From Kalaharituber pfeilii (Eukaryota; Ascomycota; Pezizomycetes; Pezizales; Pezizaceae): DNA of 61,992 bases. Position numbers and translations under genes: made by a program. The notes beneath the pieces were generated by a model. The model was not told where the DNA came from, ran no database searches, and worked only from the letters and a program-made list of their open reading frames with translations. Where the stretch lies: the NCBI GenBank assembly GCA_015179045.1, contig WHUZ01000160.1:1-61992 (forward strand). Reading direction: 5' to 3'. This document shows positions 28,393-41,300 of the stretch, piece by piece (position 1 is the first letter of the stretch; each line of letters begins with the position of its first letter).

Positions 28393-30284
28393 AAATGAAC
28401 AGAGTTTACGTTTTATCGCGACGCAAATGACGCAACATCAAATTACCGATTATAGAATGAGTTTCTGGAGAATTTCTTTCTTTTCTTTTCTTTTTGCTAG
28501 ATATCAGGTTTCTTCTTGTGCTGAGAAAAGGGTTCTTTATATGCAACGCCCTTCATTTACCTATCGAAACGTTTCTTTTTTTTTTTTCCTTTTGTGTGTT
28601 CTTTTCCTTGGGTTTTTGTGGGTTATATTGGTTCAGGAGTATGGATATCACCAACATATTGGGCGTGTTAGGGCTTGGGGTCTTGGAATTTTTCTTTTTT
28701 TTTTGTTAGATGAACACACATAAAGATGGAAGGAAATAAGAAGTTTAAGAGAGAAAATAAGAAAAAAAAATAAGAAAAAAAAGAACTCGGTGTCGCACAG
28801 TTTTTTTACGTATCGCTGTGTATTGATCTGTGACACCTCTTGTTAGCGCTTTGATTTGACTTGGTTCTTTTTGATTTTTACCTTGCGCATGCTTTCTTCG
28901 CATACATACCTATCGATTCAATATTCCCGTATACATACTTACATGAACTTTTGCAATGATATCTTGTGTGTATATCTGTGTGTATGTGAATGGAACGATT
29001 GGGGTTAAAGTTGGGTGGGTCGTTTGGCATAATGTTTATATCTTGGTGCGTTTTTTCCCTTTTTCGCTATTTTGCTATTCTTGACATTTTTGTCGTTTTC
29101 TCCCGCAATTACCCCTAACCCGGATTTGCCGAGTCATAGCGTTGGTTTTATGTCCTTACTATTTGAGTTGATGGTCTTTTTTTTTCCTCCGAATATTGGA
29201 GATGAGAAAATGAATTAATGATTATATATACGTACATCGGAAAAGCATTGTGTGAGCCTTTTCACTTTTTTATTTTTTTGGGTGGGGGGGGGAGGGGAAG
29301 GCTATTACCAGTTATGTTGCGGGAGGGAGGGAATGGGGGTAGGCGTATATTGATTATTTGATATGGTATTTTACGTACTAACCTTACCCTGATGTTACAT
29401 ATCCGTTTGCATGCATATTTTCCATCGTTTATTTGTGTGGCATAGCGGTGATTTATATGTTTCCTTTCATGGATGTACATACATAGTGTCTTTGTAACTG
29501 TGTAGCTGTTTAAAAATAAATTTTGTGTTTAGTGGAATTGAGCTGTACCAAGGATTTGATGATGGGGGGGAAACTCGATGTAGGCTATTGGGCGGGGTAT
29601 AGAAATCCGGGAAGAGGAGGTTAAGATGGGAGACTTGAGATATCTTTTCTTTGAGGGACGCAAATAAAAGGTGGTCCGGTTAAGCACACTGGTAAGTAGC
29701 TGTTACAGTAGAAGATACTACTAACTGCGTAGGATCGATCTCATCAAAGCAATCAGTATATTACTTCTCGAGAAGAGGAGACTCATAAGGGAATTGCCCT
29801 GGCACAATGGGTGGGACTGGATAAGTGCACATACACGAATAGCATAGACATGTCTTGAGTATTTGAGCTTTCTATGTTAGACTATATCTGCGGAATTTTT
29901 CAGTCTGAATAGGGCATTGTTCGACTATATTGTCTACTTTCATGGCCATATCATGTCAAGTCAAGTTCAGCAGCGATACTCTTGTATCTCTATGAAAAGA
30001 GCTACTAAATAGTATTTTGTCTGATGAATCCGGTAATGATAGGTTACTATCCCTGTACCTTTGTAACAGGCTCAATTGGGATACTATTAAGTACTACGCA
30101 ATTAGTTGATATGCTTCCTGTTCCCAGCGGCCTCAATTGATCGAGACAAAAAAATCCATGAGTCTTGCTGGTGCAGTAAGCACAGAGTCAATTTAGTTGG
30201 TGAGAGGTGTACTGGATCTTGTTGCTGAATTGTTAATATACCTGATCAGGGAGGCTGGTATGTACGTCATGGAGCAATTGGGGG
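28393..30284. other. Intergenic, 3' side of the histidine kinase gene, no gene seen
   Basis: T-rich and AT-rich DNA with short runs (28578-28588, 28693-28704) and TATA/GTGT microsatellite patches near 28960-29240. The first few hundred bases are presumably kinase 3'UTR. Nothing coding is recognisable up to the first ankyrin-like segment. Confidence 0.55.
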
Positions 30285-30677
30285 GTTGACAAGATTGAAA
30301 TGGTGAGATATTTGTTGGCCCGAGGCGCAAGAATAGATGCAGTCTCTAGAGAGACAACGCCAATTGCCCAAAGTGCTATGCACGGGTGCTCAAATGTTGA
30401 CCAAATAGGGGGGCAATCTCATTGTCCCAGTAGGTGAAAAGCTCAAGAAGAATCCATACACCAATAGCCCTTTCGGGGGACGAGACGCCCTAACGAAACC
30501 TCCGAGAGGTGCCGATGGGGAAGGAGACCGAACTGATGGAGTGCGTGGAACGATAGGGGAATCTAAATACTTCCATGCCGCTGCTAGGGTCATAGTTTTA
30601 TTCTCTTTATTTCCCTTCCTTGTATCTCTTATGTAACTAAACTGTCGCCGTGGCCCCTTGGGCGGCACGCGTCTAAT

Positions 30678-30712
<35 letters not shown>

Positions 30713-32085
30713 CCCCTCGCATCTAGCAGATCCTCTATGGTCAAAAAGCTATGGTAAAATTTTAACTAGACTAAAAGTCCTGATATCAAGACGCAGCAAT
30801 GGCATTATGGCACTACGCTGCACGCGGCGGTATCTCCAAAAGAGGTTGGATATCATATTGCTCAGGTAGTGGTACATGGAAGAGAAGAGGCTAATACCGA
30901 GACAAAGACTAGTATTGTAAAACCCCTAATAGAGCGTGGTGCAAAGGTAAATGCACAGGGAGGAACATTTGGATTCGCTCTTCAAGGAGCAGCCCTGGAA
31001 GAATATGATGGCATTGTGAATTGTCTCCTAGATGTTGGAGCAAATGTCCACCTTGTTGGTGGGCAATATGAGACTGCAGTCAAGACGCCTAAATGTCAGA
31101 AAGATATCCACAAATGACAAGATGCCAGACGCCACAGATGGCAACATAGCTGACGCAATGGATGGCAAGGTGGCAGGCGCCACTGATTGCAGGATGACGA
31201 GATTGATTATGACGCTACTTGTTATTAGCACTTGATGTCATCTAGAATACTGCAATGAGGGGCTCACTGGAGGCAACGCCTATATAGCAGCCTGAGAACG
31301 GCCCCATGAAAAAGTCAAGCTCCCAAGAGGTGTGCTAAGTTACACTTTCTATTTTGCTGCATGTCATAGATCGGCCACCTGGAAGGAGATGAACCTGAAC
31401 TCACATTGCTGTTGGAAGCAGGAGCAGATATCAACATTGTCAGTTGAGAATATGGGACTGCTGTGATGAAGGCCAGGTAAATAGCATGTGGCAGTAGCAT
31501 GTGTAGTCTTGCAGTAGGGGAGTGCTAGGAAAGTAGGATGGGGTCGAAGGTTCGATATACTTCGGAATAAATCTTGCTCTGCCTCGTGCCCCTCATCCTC
31601 CACTGCATACCGCGATAACCGAGGGGCTCAGTACCAGCCCTGTAGTTACAACTGCCTTACAAGCTGCCGCCGGGAAAGGAGAGGAATCTGTACTCACATT
31701 GCTGTTGGATGCAGGAGCAGAGGTCATCATTGCCAGTGGCAAATATGGGGACTGCCTTTCAAGCCGCTGCCTCTAACGGGGATGAATCTATAGTAAAAAT
31801 GCTACTGGATGCAGGAGCAGCAGTCAAAATCATGACAGGAAAGTACGAAATGACTCTACCGCAGCAGCATAGAATGGTTTGGAGGTCTTCATGTTCTGTA
31901 TGCAGGCGTAGAGGTACAAACAACAGCGGGACAGTATGGAACTGTTTTGCAAGCCGCTGCATGCTTCTACTAGACCTTAGTCAAAAAAACTGAAGATATT
32001 TTTGAGAGAGGTGTTGAGGTGAATGAGCGGTGGAGAGTATGGCACTGCACTAAATGCAGTTGGACAACTTTATGTGAGTCAGGTG
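30285..32085 (+). pseudogene. Ankyrin-repeat protein pseudogene
   Basis: Several separated frames encode ankyrin repeats. They are 30285-30405 (KIEMVRYLLARGARIDAV), 30769-31117 (YGTTLHAAV, PLIERGAKVNAQGG, IVNCLLDVGANVHLVGGQY), 31370-31450 (PELTLLLEAGADINIVS then a stop), 31650-31760 (TALQAAAGKGEESVLTLLLD) and 31745-31860 (FQAAASNGDESIVKMLLDAG). The signature GKYGTALQAAA..LLLDAGADVN belongs to the large ankyrin arrays of fungal NLR-like and other recognition proteins. Stops and frame changes separate the pieces, and a poly(A)-tailed insertion at about 30406-30712 splits the first two. No start, NACHT or HET domain is visible, so only the repeat tail survives. The pseudogene call is firm; its former N-terminal domain is unknown. 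Confidence 0.82.
30406..30712 (+). mobile_element. Probable poly(A)-tailed retroposon inside the ankyrin pseudogene
   Basis: About 300 bp of sequence unlike the surrounding repeats ends in a run of about 30 A at 30681-30710 and separates two ankyrin-coding stretches. A plus-strand frame stays open for about 80 codons (PYTNSPFGGRDALTKPP.. to ..GRHASNGK) right into the A run, as for the 3' end of a LINE ORF or a processed transcript. It does not share the 3' end of the LINE family seen elsewhere in the window, and I could not find a target-site duplication. The left boundary is set only by loss of ankyrin coding. Confidence 0.5.
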
Positions 32086-32575
32086 AGAAGCCCTTATAGG
32101 AATCCCAATAGACTGGCTCAATCTCAAGAGGGTGAGATTTTGAAGGATCATAGGGCAGAGGCGGGAGCGTGGACAGTTTGAGACCTCAAGCTTTCGTACA
32201 TACATAGTTGGAGCCAGGCATCAATAATTTATGACAAGGCCCGTTTGTAACTGCGTGTGTGGGAATGTACACTTTCTTGACATGTTTGTTTAGTCTTGAA
32301 CAATAAGCGTGCACTCTACTGCATGCAGCGATTCCCTTACTAACCCACCTTGCACGAAATACTCAACTACTTTTCTAGCTCTTTGTCCATCTGTCTCTAC
32401 ATCGATATCGATGAATGTACTAATTACCTACAATCCCTTTGATGAGATTTGTTATGCAATTTACCATTCACTTATCCCTCGGGCCGTGGTTGCACTTGGC
32501 CACTCTCAGGCCGGCCGGCCAGACTGCTCTTTAATATATCGTTAGATTCCTGATATGCAAACGATATACGTTACT
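32086..32575. other. Intergenic, no gene seen
   Basis: Mixed-composition sequence between the ankyrin relic and the first short LINE insertion. No supported feature. Confidence 0.5.
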
Positions 32576-32672
32576 ATCCCTCGCTTTCATACCCTGCCAT
32601 GGCCACGTGCTACAAGCGGGGTTATGTGATTTAAAAAAAAAAAAAAGAAAAAAAAAAATCCCTCGCTTTCAT
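32576..32672. repeat. 15-bp target-site duplication around the 67-bp LINE insert
   Basis: ATCCCTCGCTTTCAT at 32576-32590 and again at 32658-32672, identical, directly abutting the element and its A-rich tail. Confidence 0.93.
32591..32657 (+). mobile_element. Severely 5'-truncated LINE insertion (about 67 bp)
   Basis: The insert reads CCCTGCCATGGCCACGTGC, then TACAAGCGGGGTTATGTGAT, then an A-rich tail. That is the same 3' terminus as the 2.4-kb LINE at 56634-59009 (there on the minus strand) and the fragment at 60066. It is bounded by an exact 15-bp direct repeat, ATCCCTCGCTTTCAT, at 32576-32590 and 32658-32672. Only the last few dozen bases of the element plus tail were copied, the typical outcome of aborted target-primed reverse transcription. 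Confidence 0.92.
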
Positions 32673-34131
32673 TACGCTCTATATGTTACTATCTAATGTC
32701 ACTTGATTAATAAATCTGGTAACGTTTAAGTAAAGGTCCGACACTCCATAGAGGTGGCACTTAAGTTGCTCTATCGATAATATGAATGTATTAAGTACTA
32801 GTGGTTAATTTGTCATCCACTCGCCCCAACTGCAGGTATCGGAGCCCCTGGATTGAGTTACATAAAGGCGTCAGCAGCAAGTTCTATCTTCGGGCTGCAG
32901 TCAATCTTGTGTGAAAGGAGTACCAGGGTGAGATATTAGGATAATGATGATGGACTTTGATTTGAGTGAGGTTTTTTGGTTTGGGTGCTCAAATACGTAT
33001 GCAGGGTGCATAGTATATGTAATAATTCTTCACGTAGATGAAGTCCGAGGCAACTTGAAGAGGTAATGTGGAAATACTGCTACAACTGCACAGCAAAAAT
33101 TAAGAACAGCTTGCCTTGGTTCCATAAGAATTTAATCATATGGAACTGGGAGCATTCACAGTCTATCGTAGAAAGATGCTGGATTGCCCTCTTCCCCACC
33201 ATAGGAATTTTTCCGAGGATGGGGCGGGAGGTAGGTAAGTTTCACGGTTTGTTTATGATATATTTTGGGGTGGAGGTTGGCGGGTTGGTTTTTTTTTTCT
33301 TTTTTGATATAATAAGTTCGTTGTGTAGTATGACATTCTCACTGGACCCCGACAACACCCGTGACAAGTGCAGTGAATCAATTTTATACCCAGCGTGCGA
33401 TCTGCCGGTTTGCTTACGTCATCATATCAAGTGTCCGCAGTGGGCCGGCACCAAATAAGCTGTGCTTTCGAGTTGATCGGGTATATGTAGTCGGAATTAG
33501 GTGGTTATGCTGTCAGGAGTCGGCTTGCACTCGAAAGGCAGAAAGCAATCTTGCAGTTATGCATAGGAAGGGGGAGGAGTGGGAGTCAAACGGGAGGTAA
33601 TATCTCGAAGAGGCCGACTCCGAGATGCACAGTTACGCATAAGAGGTTCTGATGTATTTCTAGCTTGATACCTATAGTCTCGTGGGTAGATGGATTGGTG
33701 CACGGTGGTCATTAGTTTAGCCCGATTATATATACTTTTGCTCTTCTGAGTCAAGTGATCTCGCTGCATGTGTTGATATGCGGCAGCAACACCCAGCGTC
33801 AATCTAACGTCTATCGTTGATAAGCGAGGGGCAAATCGCATTTACAGTGCACCAGGAACATTCACCGAATTATCAGCACATTGAGAAAGAGCACCTCTGG
33901 AGCAACTGTTGCGCCAGACTAAGGGCAGCGCAGGCCGGGTGGAAATTGACAATAATACCTCCATCAGCTGCAAACATCCAGCTCTGAATCAAGAGTCATC
34001 AGAGTACAGCACCCCCAGGTCCTCGCGAGTACACCAAAACCTAACACAGCACCTTTGACTACTTGCGCCCCTGACATCCACCTCATTCGATCTCGTCATT
34101 CCACCATTTACAAACTCGCTCCCCCACCGCC
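32673..34131. other. Intergenic, no gene seen; right end is the TIP41 promoter
   Basis: No ORF here has family character; the longest (33066-33458, +) contains a T-run-coded Phe stretch and looks accidental. The stretch immediately before 34132 is pyrimidine-rich (CACCATTTACAAACTCGCTCCCCCACCGCC), a common feature of fungal promoters and leaders. Confidence 0.5.
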
Positions 34132-35376
34132 ATGCCCGCCCCATCGCACTCCAACCCCCCCCCTCCCCCCCAACCGACCATACACACCTCTGGCACCCCG
34201 CCCAAAACCACCACCACTCTCCTCCTCCACAACTTCCTCATCACGACCGTCAAAGCCCCGATCCTGAAATCCTACGAGCTCGATGCAATGGGCGCTGAGC
34301 TGAAAATCACGCCGCCGGAGATGATATTTGGGGAGAACGAAGTTAGAGTCGAATGGTTGGGCCCCTCGCCGGAGGCGGAAGCAGGGGAAACCCCTCAAAC
34401 AGTGGTGCAGCATGTGGCTGGGGGAGGAGCTAATTGGCAGGAGGGGGTAGATGCTGTAAAGGACAAGAATCCCACGAGGGAGGGGGCGGGGAGGCAAGCC
34501 AGGTGGGGGATATCGTTTAATGCATATGATGCATTGGATCTAGTGGATAAGACGGGCGAAGGGGGGATGCTGAGGGTGAAATATTCGGAGGAGTGGCAGA
34601 GGCAGAGGTAAGGTTCCCAGATCTTGGTATTTATGTATATAATGGGTGATTGAATTAGGGCGAGGGATGGTGTGGCTGATTATTGGGGGGAGGGGGATGG
34701 GAGGGGATGATACAGAGAACAACTTCACTCTACAATAAAAGAATATGTCCGCCCCTTCGATTGGTCATACACTACGTCTTATAAAGGCACCGTCCTACCT
34801 AAATCTGCTATTCCTCCAACCCCTCCTCCTCCTCCTGGATCAACTCCCCCGCCCCCAGAACCTCCCATTGCCGACTCTCGTGCAACAGCAGCACCAGCAT
34901 TCACCTCCACTACCAACCCCCTCCCAATCCCCCTCCTCACTCTCCCTGATCCTATCCTCCTCTTTGACAACGTGGTCCTCTACGAAGACGAGCTTGCAGA
35001 CAATGGAATCTCATTATTATCTGTCAAGATCCGCGTCATGCCGCACCGGCTGCTGATATTATCCCGGTTCTTTCTCCGACTGGATGGAGTATTGTGTCGT
35101 ATAAGGGATGTTCGCATATATATAGATTTCGGCGTTCCTAGGGCACCTGGTGTAGGAAGCATCCAGGGAGGTGGTGAATGGGGGACCGCAGGCCCAGGAA
35201 GACCATTAGTGATGAGAGAGTATACTGAAAAAGAAGGGACGTGGGACGAGGTTTTGGCGGGGCTAAGAGGAGTAAGGAGAAGTGAGATACCGAGTGTCTT
35301 GAGGGATGCGGGCAGGGTGGTGGAGGTGTTGGGGGAGGTGAAGAGGTGTGAGAGGGAGATGGTTGTGTTGGGGTAG
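34132..35376 (+). CDS. TIP41: TIP41 / TIPRL-type regulator of TOR-PP2A signalling
   Basis: Tip41 binds the PP2A-associated protein Tap42 and modulates type 2A phosphatases downstream of TOR. Exons are 34132-34607 and 34716-35376 (intron 34608-34715, AG|GTAAGG..GATACAG|A), giving 1137 nt and 378 residues. Family blocks appear in order: PILKSYELDAM; PPEMIFGENEVRVEW; ISFNAYDALDLVDKTGEGG followed by VKYSEEWQ; RPFDWSYTTSYKGT; then FDNVVLYEDELADNGIS, LSVKIRVMPHRLLILSRFFL, RIRDVRIYIDFG and VMREYTEKEGTWDEV. The acceptor at 34715 was chosen because the nearer AAAG at 34740 puts the essential FDWSYTT block out of frame. Pro/Ala-rich loops interrupt the core (about 180-235) and the N-terminus is Pro-rich. 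All core blocks are intact. Confidence 0.95.
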
Positions 35377-38300
35377 TGGGTGCGGGGAGAGGTGAGAGAA
35401 GTGGCGAGGCCTACCGGCGGGAGTTGGGGTGTTTCCTAGGGTGTACGTTTTGTGCACTGGGTTATGGGTTAAAGAAAAAAGCAGCATGTTTAATCATGAG
35501 CGTTATGAATGCTAATTAGTCAACTTTCTATACTGAGATTGATTAAAGGTGATATCAGATCTTCGTGAGTGCGAATGCACAACAAAACAGTATTACAAGT
35601 AACTATAAAGTACAAGTAACAGTATAAATACTTATAATACACAACATAAGGAAATGCGCCGTTTCATTACTATTACCTTATCTCCTTCCACTGCCCGCAC
35701 TGTGGCCAGTTTAATTCCCGTTGTCGCCACATGCACGCCCCTTCGCAGCCGAAAGCACTCTCCATACGTACGATCGAAAACTTGGAATATGAAGTGATGG
35801 TATTCTGGCAAGGAGATCTATTAATTAGGAATAGCAACGATCAAGTTGGTAGATTGGCTGGCTTAATAGTTGCCAGCCGCTGTATTGCTATATATCACTA
35901 CTGCTCTTAACATGGACTCCGCAGATGAGGTCTCAATCTACTTGCGGCCTAAAAGCCGATCGCAGCCAAAAGTTTTGTTGTGCTTACCTCTCAGGATCGG
36001 GTTTTTGAGATTCCCATGTCATTCGAGGACCGGGCAAGAGAGCAATGTCTTTTTACGAGCTAGTAACATGGGAATCGTGATCATGAATTTATCCCTCTGG
36101 CAAAAGATTTGATCAGCTGGTGCATAGCTGTGTGCGGCGTATCGATAAGATTTAATTTCTTTCAGGACGCAAGAAACAATTCAGATCCTTGTTACGAGAA
36201 ACAATTTGTCTAAAGTGGGAATATGGTTACGGCCACGTACGATTGGCTACATGAAAAGATGGCTTGTACCACCGAAATACAGTAAAACAGAAAAATAATC
36301 TTGCCTGCAGGTATCGGCAGGTATCGCGTAATATATATTTGTAAACTTATTTTTTTTGTTTCTTGTGAGTCGAACTAGGCGAAGATGCACAAGTCCTCTG
36401 TGGCCTCGTTTGCAAGATTGCATGCATACGCAGTCAATACATATCCCAGTAAACGTGACAATTGTCCTACGTAGATATATAGTACTTACAGTAGTTCAGA
36501 CTGCTATCTGCACTATATTGCGAAGAGGCAGAAGCCGCAAGTTAATATATACTAAAATTTTTAATCATCTCGGCATGGAGTTGAAAATGATTTGTTTCAA
36601 TTCGAGCTGCGGGCTGTAGAGCTGTATTGGGCTGTCCGGGCACGGCAGGCTTTTTTCAATCCACAGAATGATTTCCCGATAATGTAGTTTGCTTGTGGGT
36701 AGCATAGTAATTATAAAGGGATACTCATACCGTAGGCCTCGATTTCATAATTTCTTCCAGAATGACTATAAAGAAGCTCCACTGGAATGACTGTGGGGAG
36801 TAAAGAACAATATATGTGTGCACTACAAATGGTGGCTAGATTGCACGTGATTACCTACTAACTAACTAACTTCTTATACCTGTCACAAGTGTCCACAGGT
36901 GGACCACTACATATAAGCATTGTGTATGCGCTAGTCGTTACCAGTTGAAGTAGCAGGTTAATATAAATTTCACATATATTAGATTGAGTTTTGAGGCACT
37001 ACTTGCAGCATAGGTAATTGACATGGATGGGTGAATGCTTAATTCAATAATTGTAGGTGGATACTAGTGCAATGGGCGTTTGACATATTTGTACATTATT
37101 TAGAGGAGGCTCTGGCGTACTCACAGGTAATATACCGGTACAATGTAAATATGCTTGCAACTAGGGAAGCGTAACTAGATACCTAAATTGGTAACATCAT
37201 CGTGGTCGAGAACGGGCCTCACGTGAGTTGTCTTCCTTCTGTAGGGAATGAGAAGCCTGATGTCGGAACTCATTGACCCAGCATAGTAGCAGGCCTGTTT
37301 TTGGTGACGTTCCTGATCTATATCTCGTTGTTTTCACCACGGTCATAATCTCACGCAAGCGAGTGTACATGTGCAATTTCGTTATTATGATGCAACCCTT
37401 TTAAACAGTTGCAGCTTTTGATAGCTTTCTATGGTCATAATGTCACGATACTGTCGATGAATGCTATTCCTCGATGCAATGACTCACAAGCAATTGTTCC
37501 TCCTTCCTCCATCCCTAATTCCTTTGCTTGATGACTTCACTAGAGATTCTTTATGATCACCTCCTCGACCCAATTATATATATGGCCTCCAGATCCAATT
37601 ACAAACTTTAGCTGATCACAAATCTAACATCGATGTGACGCTGTCTCGCATATGAGGTAAAGCACTCCTGTGCGTACAAGAGTACATCTAGCTGCAATGC
37701 AGAGTACATTGCATTTTGTCCGCTCGGGGTGAGTCTTTTTTTTTTTTTTTTCGAGAGAGAGAGAGAGTTATATAGCGCATGCGATGCGAGATAGGATGGC
37801 CACGCACACTATTGATCTCGTTATCCTCCACGTCATCCCTTTTACTTTTTATTTTTAAACTTTGTACTGCTTACAACGCAATTTGACTCGACTACGTAAC
37901 AAGATCGTGTCTTATTTAAGTAGATGTATGAAGTAAAGCCGTGCATTAGTCTATAGTGTTATGGTAACATAGATGTGTAGTTTCTCAATAACGATACATT
38001 TCATGATCACAACCCCGTCTAGGCAATTGAAAGAAGAGAGAGTTTCAAATGACACAGGGAAGCGCATAGGTAATTCTACCTTATGGAAGCTGATCAGGGA
38101 AGGAAGAGTCACTGAAAAGGAATTCCTAGTTGTACAACGTTGAGTTACCAGATGCGGAAATGCTGATTTTGGAAAAGTTCATATCTCTGCTTCCGCCAAC
38201 CAGACTACTGCTTCCGCTTCTTTTGATTCATCCTTAAATACTTCTATCCAGAACATCAGTCATACACGTATCTTCAAAAGGTTATTATAAGCACATTTCC

Positions 38301-41300
38301 GAAGAATTCACCCGCCGACCGCCACGCAGTCATCCGTGGTTTCAGCATTACCTTACTGTTCTGACCTGGCCCCATACCTTTGTCGCTCTCAACAAAACCT
38401 CCAAAAAGCAAAGTAATGAGGAAAAAGAAACGAAATAAGCTCAAGAGTGGGCTTGCTTCCTGGTGGCGCCTGCAGAGCTGAAACAGCCAATCGCGTGTGG
38501 GCAGTGGAATGTTTCGCCGGCCCGCGTTTGGATGGTGGATTCGGCGAACTCGGCCAGAAGTGACTGGCAACAGCATGGCGTCAAGTGGTAATGGCCGTTA
38601 TGGATTCCAATTGTCAGTACTCCATACTTCTAATGTGTATTATCAGATTCCTTGAGAATGATGAACAAGCATATACCTTTACTGCCGGTTCTCAGAGTTC
38701 ATAGCAGTTAAACGATAGTACTATTCTGCTCTCTTACCTTGCAACACAACTTTACTGACTCCGTCGAGCAGCGCTAGTTACCCCACATAAAAGAACCACT
38801 CCCACATCGCGGAACCGGAGAAACAATGCAAATGCAATGCCGTAGGTACACCAGTACATTATCGCAGCACGAAGATTCAGAAAGTGTGATTAGATGAAGA
38901 CACTTGGAATCAGGGTTCACAAAGTGTGGGGTGGCCAATACAGTTCGTCGGGGCGATGGTGGTTTATTTTTCGGTTAAATAAGCAGCATATTAGAGTAAG
39001 GATGAAGCAGAGCTCGGCGGGAGGATCAGCGGGGTGGTTTGCGTATGTGTTTCAGGACAAGGAAAATTGTGGGGGAGCGCAGTATGGGGTACGAGGATCT
39101 AAATGGTGGTTGATCATGTGGCGCTGCTACAATTGGCAATTGAGATGCCGCCCGAGCAGATATTGAAATACGAGGCTGACAATGGTTCGAATTCGTCTTC
39201 TTTCAGCTCTGCTGAGAAATTTACTCATTTTCAACGGAGTTGGACTGGCCAGTCTTTGTAAATGTAATCAAGAGAGACTTCAACAAGTCTTACTAGGAGT
39301 GTTCTTATGAAGTAGTTACGGAAACTGGGTAAGAAAATTGAGAAACTGTCCGCGTTCTTTTTCGGGAAAATATAGTTATAGACAACTGTAAAACAGCTCA
39401 GCATAAACATCCATGTCTGCGTGTAGTGGTTCGCTCCGGCAAGCCTCCTCTGAGCTTGCAAGGGTCTCACCGGCGAATTTGCCATGTTACACGCAGGAGT
39501 ACGATCAAAAATTCCATCTTCTATTGTCTGCCGTCTGTCGCAGCCCTCTGATTCAAGCACAATCCAGCTAATCATTACGATGCCGACTGCATGTATGGAG
39601 GGAAAGTGTCGCCCGAGGTACCTCTTTGCAACGCGAATATTTGGCGTATGTATCTACTTTACACCTTTCTTGGCCCAAGCTCAATTGCTTCGGCGTTGGA
39701 ATCCGATTTCTAACTACGTGTATCGGCTTCTGCGGATCATAAACACGCTCTGAACTTCTTGGTAGGAAAATGGAATTTAGAAGCGTCTAGAAAGCACATT
39801 TCCGAAATATTTGAATATTTGAGGGGCGCACCAATGCAAGGCTGTGCTTATTATTTTGTGTTGAACTGGCTGGCCAGACGTGTGCACTTCATTCTACTCG
39901 CCCTACCTGCATGGAATTGCAATCCGCGGGCTGCAGAATGCAATGTAGAGCACTGCAGACAATATTCATACCTGGTCTCTTTCGCTTCCAGCTGGCGAAT
40001 GCAAAAAGCTTGGGAAGCGAAAAAAAACAAAAAGAAAAAAGAAAAAGAAAAAAGAAAAGCTACAGTGGCAGCAATATCTGCTATTCTTTCACTTTTTCTC
40101 CATTCGAATTGATGTGCGTGCTTTGGATTGCTGCGCGTGCCAGTGAAATTTTTTTTCAGCGGGGGGATTTTGGTGGTCGCCGTTTCTTAGACTGGTAGTG
40201 TACCTGAGTGGATGCCTTTCGCTAGTCGGCGGAGACGTTTAGTGGGTGGTTTGAAGGCGTTGCAGGAGGAGCTCCCGTCAACGCTGGGGTGCAGTCGGGC
40301 TGGAGGTGGTGGGCTGGGGTTAGTGCTTCCCGCTGCGCTTCACTGATGGCATCATATCATACGGTGGCACGGTCGTACGTCAAGGCACGCGACTGCAACA
40401 CCACACCAAAATCTATTTCAAATGAGAAATGCATAATGCCACCACTCAGGAACAGCGAGAGAAAAAAAAAAGTCGGATGGAAAGAGGTCCCAGACGGGAT
40501 TCCGAGAAAGGCGGATTGGGGATGGATGGCTAGATGGATTGATGGCGAATTAGGATGGATGGTGTGTTGACCACAAGCCTCCCCTCCCTCTCTCCCTCCC
40601 TCTCTCTCTTCTCTGTGGATGAAAATGCCCTTTATCCCCCGGCTCTGATCCCCCGGCTCTGATCCCCCCACCAGCTCCTCCTCCTGCTTGCTCCTCCAGA
40701 CCACCGCCACCACAATTTGTTTGATTCCCAATCCCATTTCTCCAATCATCTGTACCATTATCGTCGAACTCGTCTTTGAGCCTATTCTCCCCTACCAGCA
40801 GACATTTTTCTCATCTGATACCGGATAGATATCGATAATAGATTGTCGGGTGGCGCCGTTCCCGTTTTCCCCTGTGTTACATTACACTTTTTGGTCGACC
40901 GTTTGAATCGCCCATCAGGATTTCCAAGGTTCAGACAAGAATATACGTCACGAAACGAGCCGTGACTGGGTGCAGTTTACGCAACTCGATCTCAGATCCT
41001 GTTCTACGGGCCATCGGCCTTTCCAACAACCTGGGATTCAGATTTACCCCATATATAACTTCACCAGTCAAATATTTTTTCTTTTTTACTTTTTTCCCCT
41101 TATCGATAACTGCCTTAAAATTTATTTCCTTTTTTTTTTTATTTGTGATAGGCTAGTAACAACTTTAACGTTCTGTTACTGTGGTTACAGCGCTTATCGA
41201 TAGGGCAACGACTATCGTGAGATTGTCGTTTCACTTATTGGAATTCTACCAAAGCGGTTTAGCCGTTAGGATTTTTTTATATATTTGAGTGATATCTACG

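Noticed and set aside
33066..33458. 130-codon plus-strand ORF
   Set aside because: It runs through a T run giving poly-Phe, has no family marks and no supporting splice structure.
39170..39200. GGTTCGAATTC, a tRNA B-box-like word
   Set aside because: No A box or cloverleaf can be folded around it; I found no tRNA or rRNA gene in the window.
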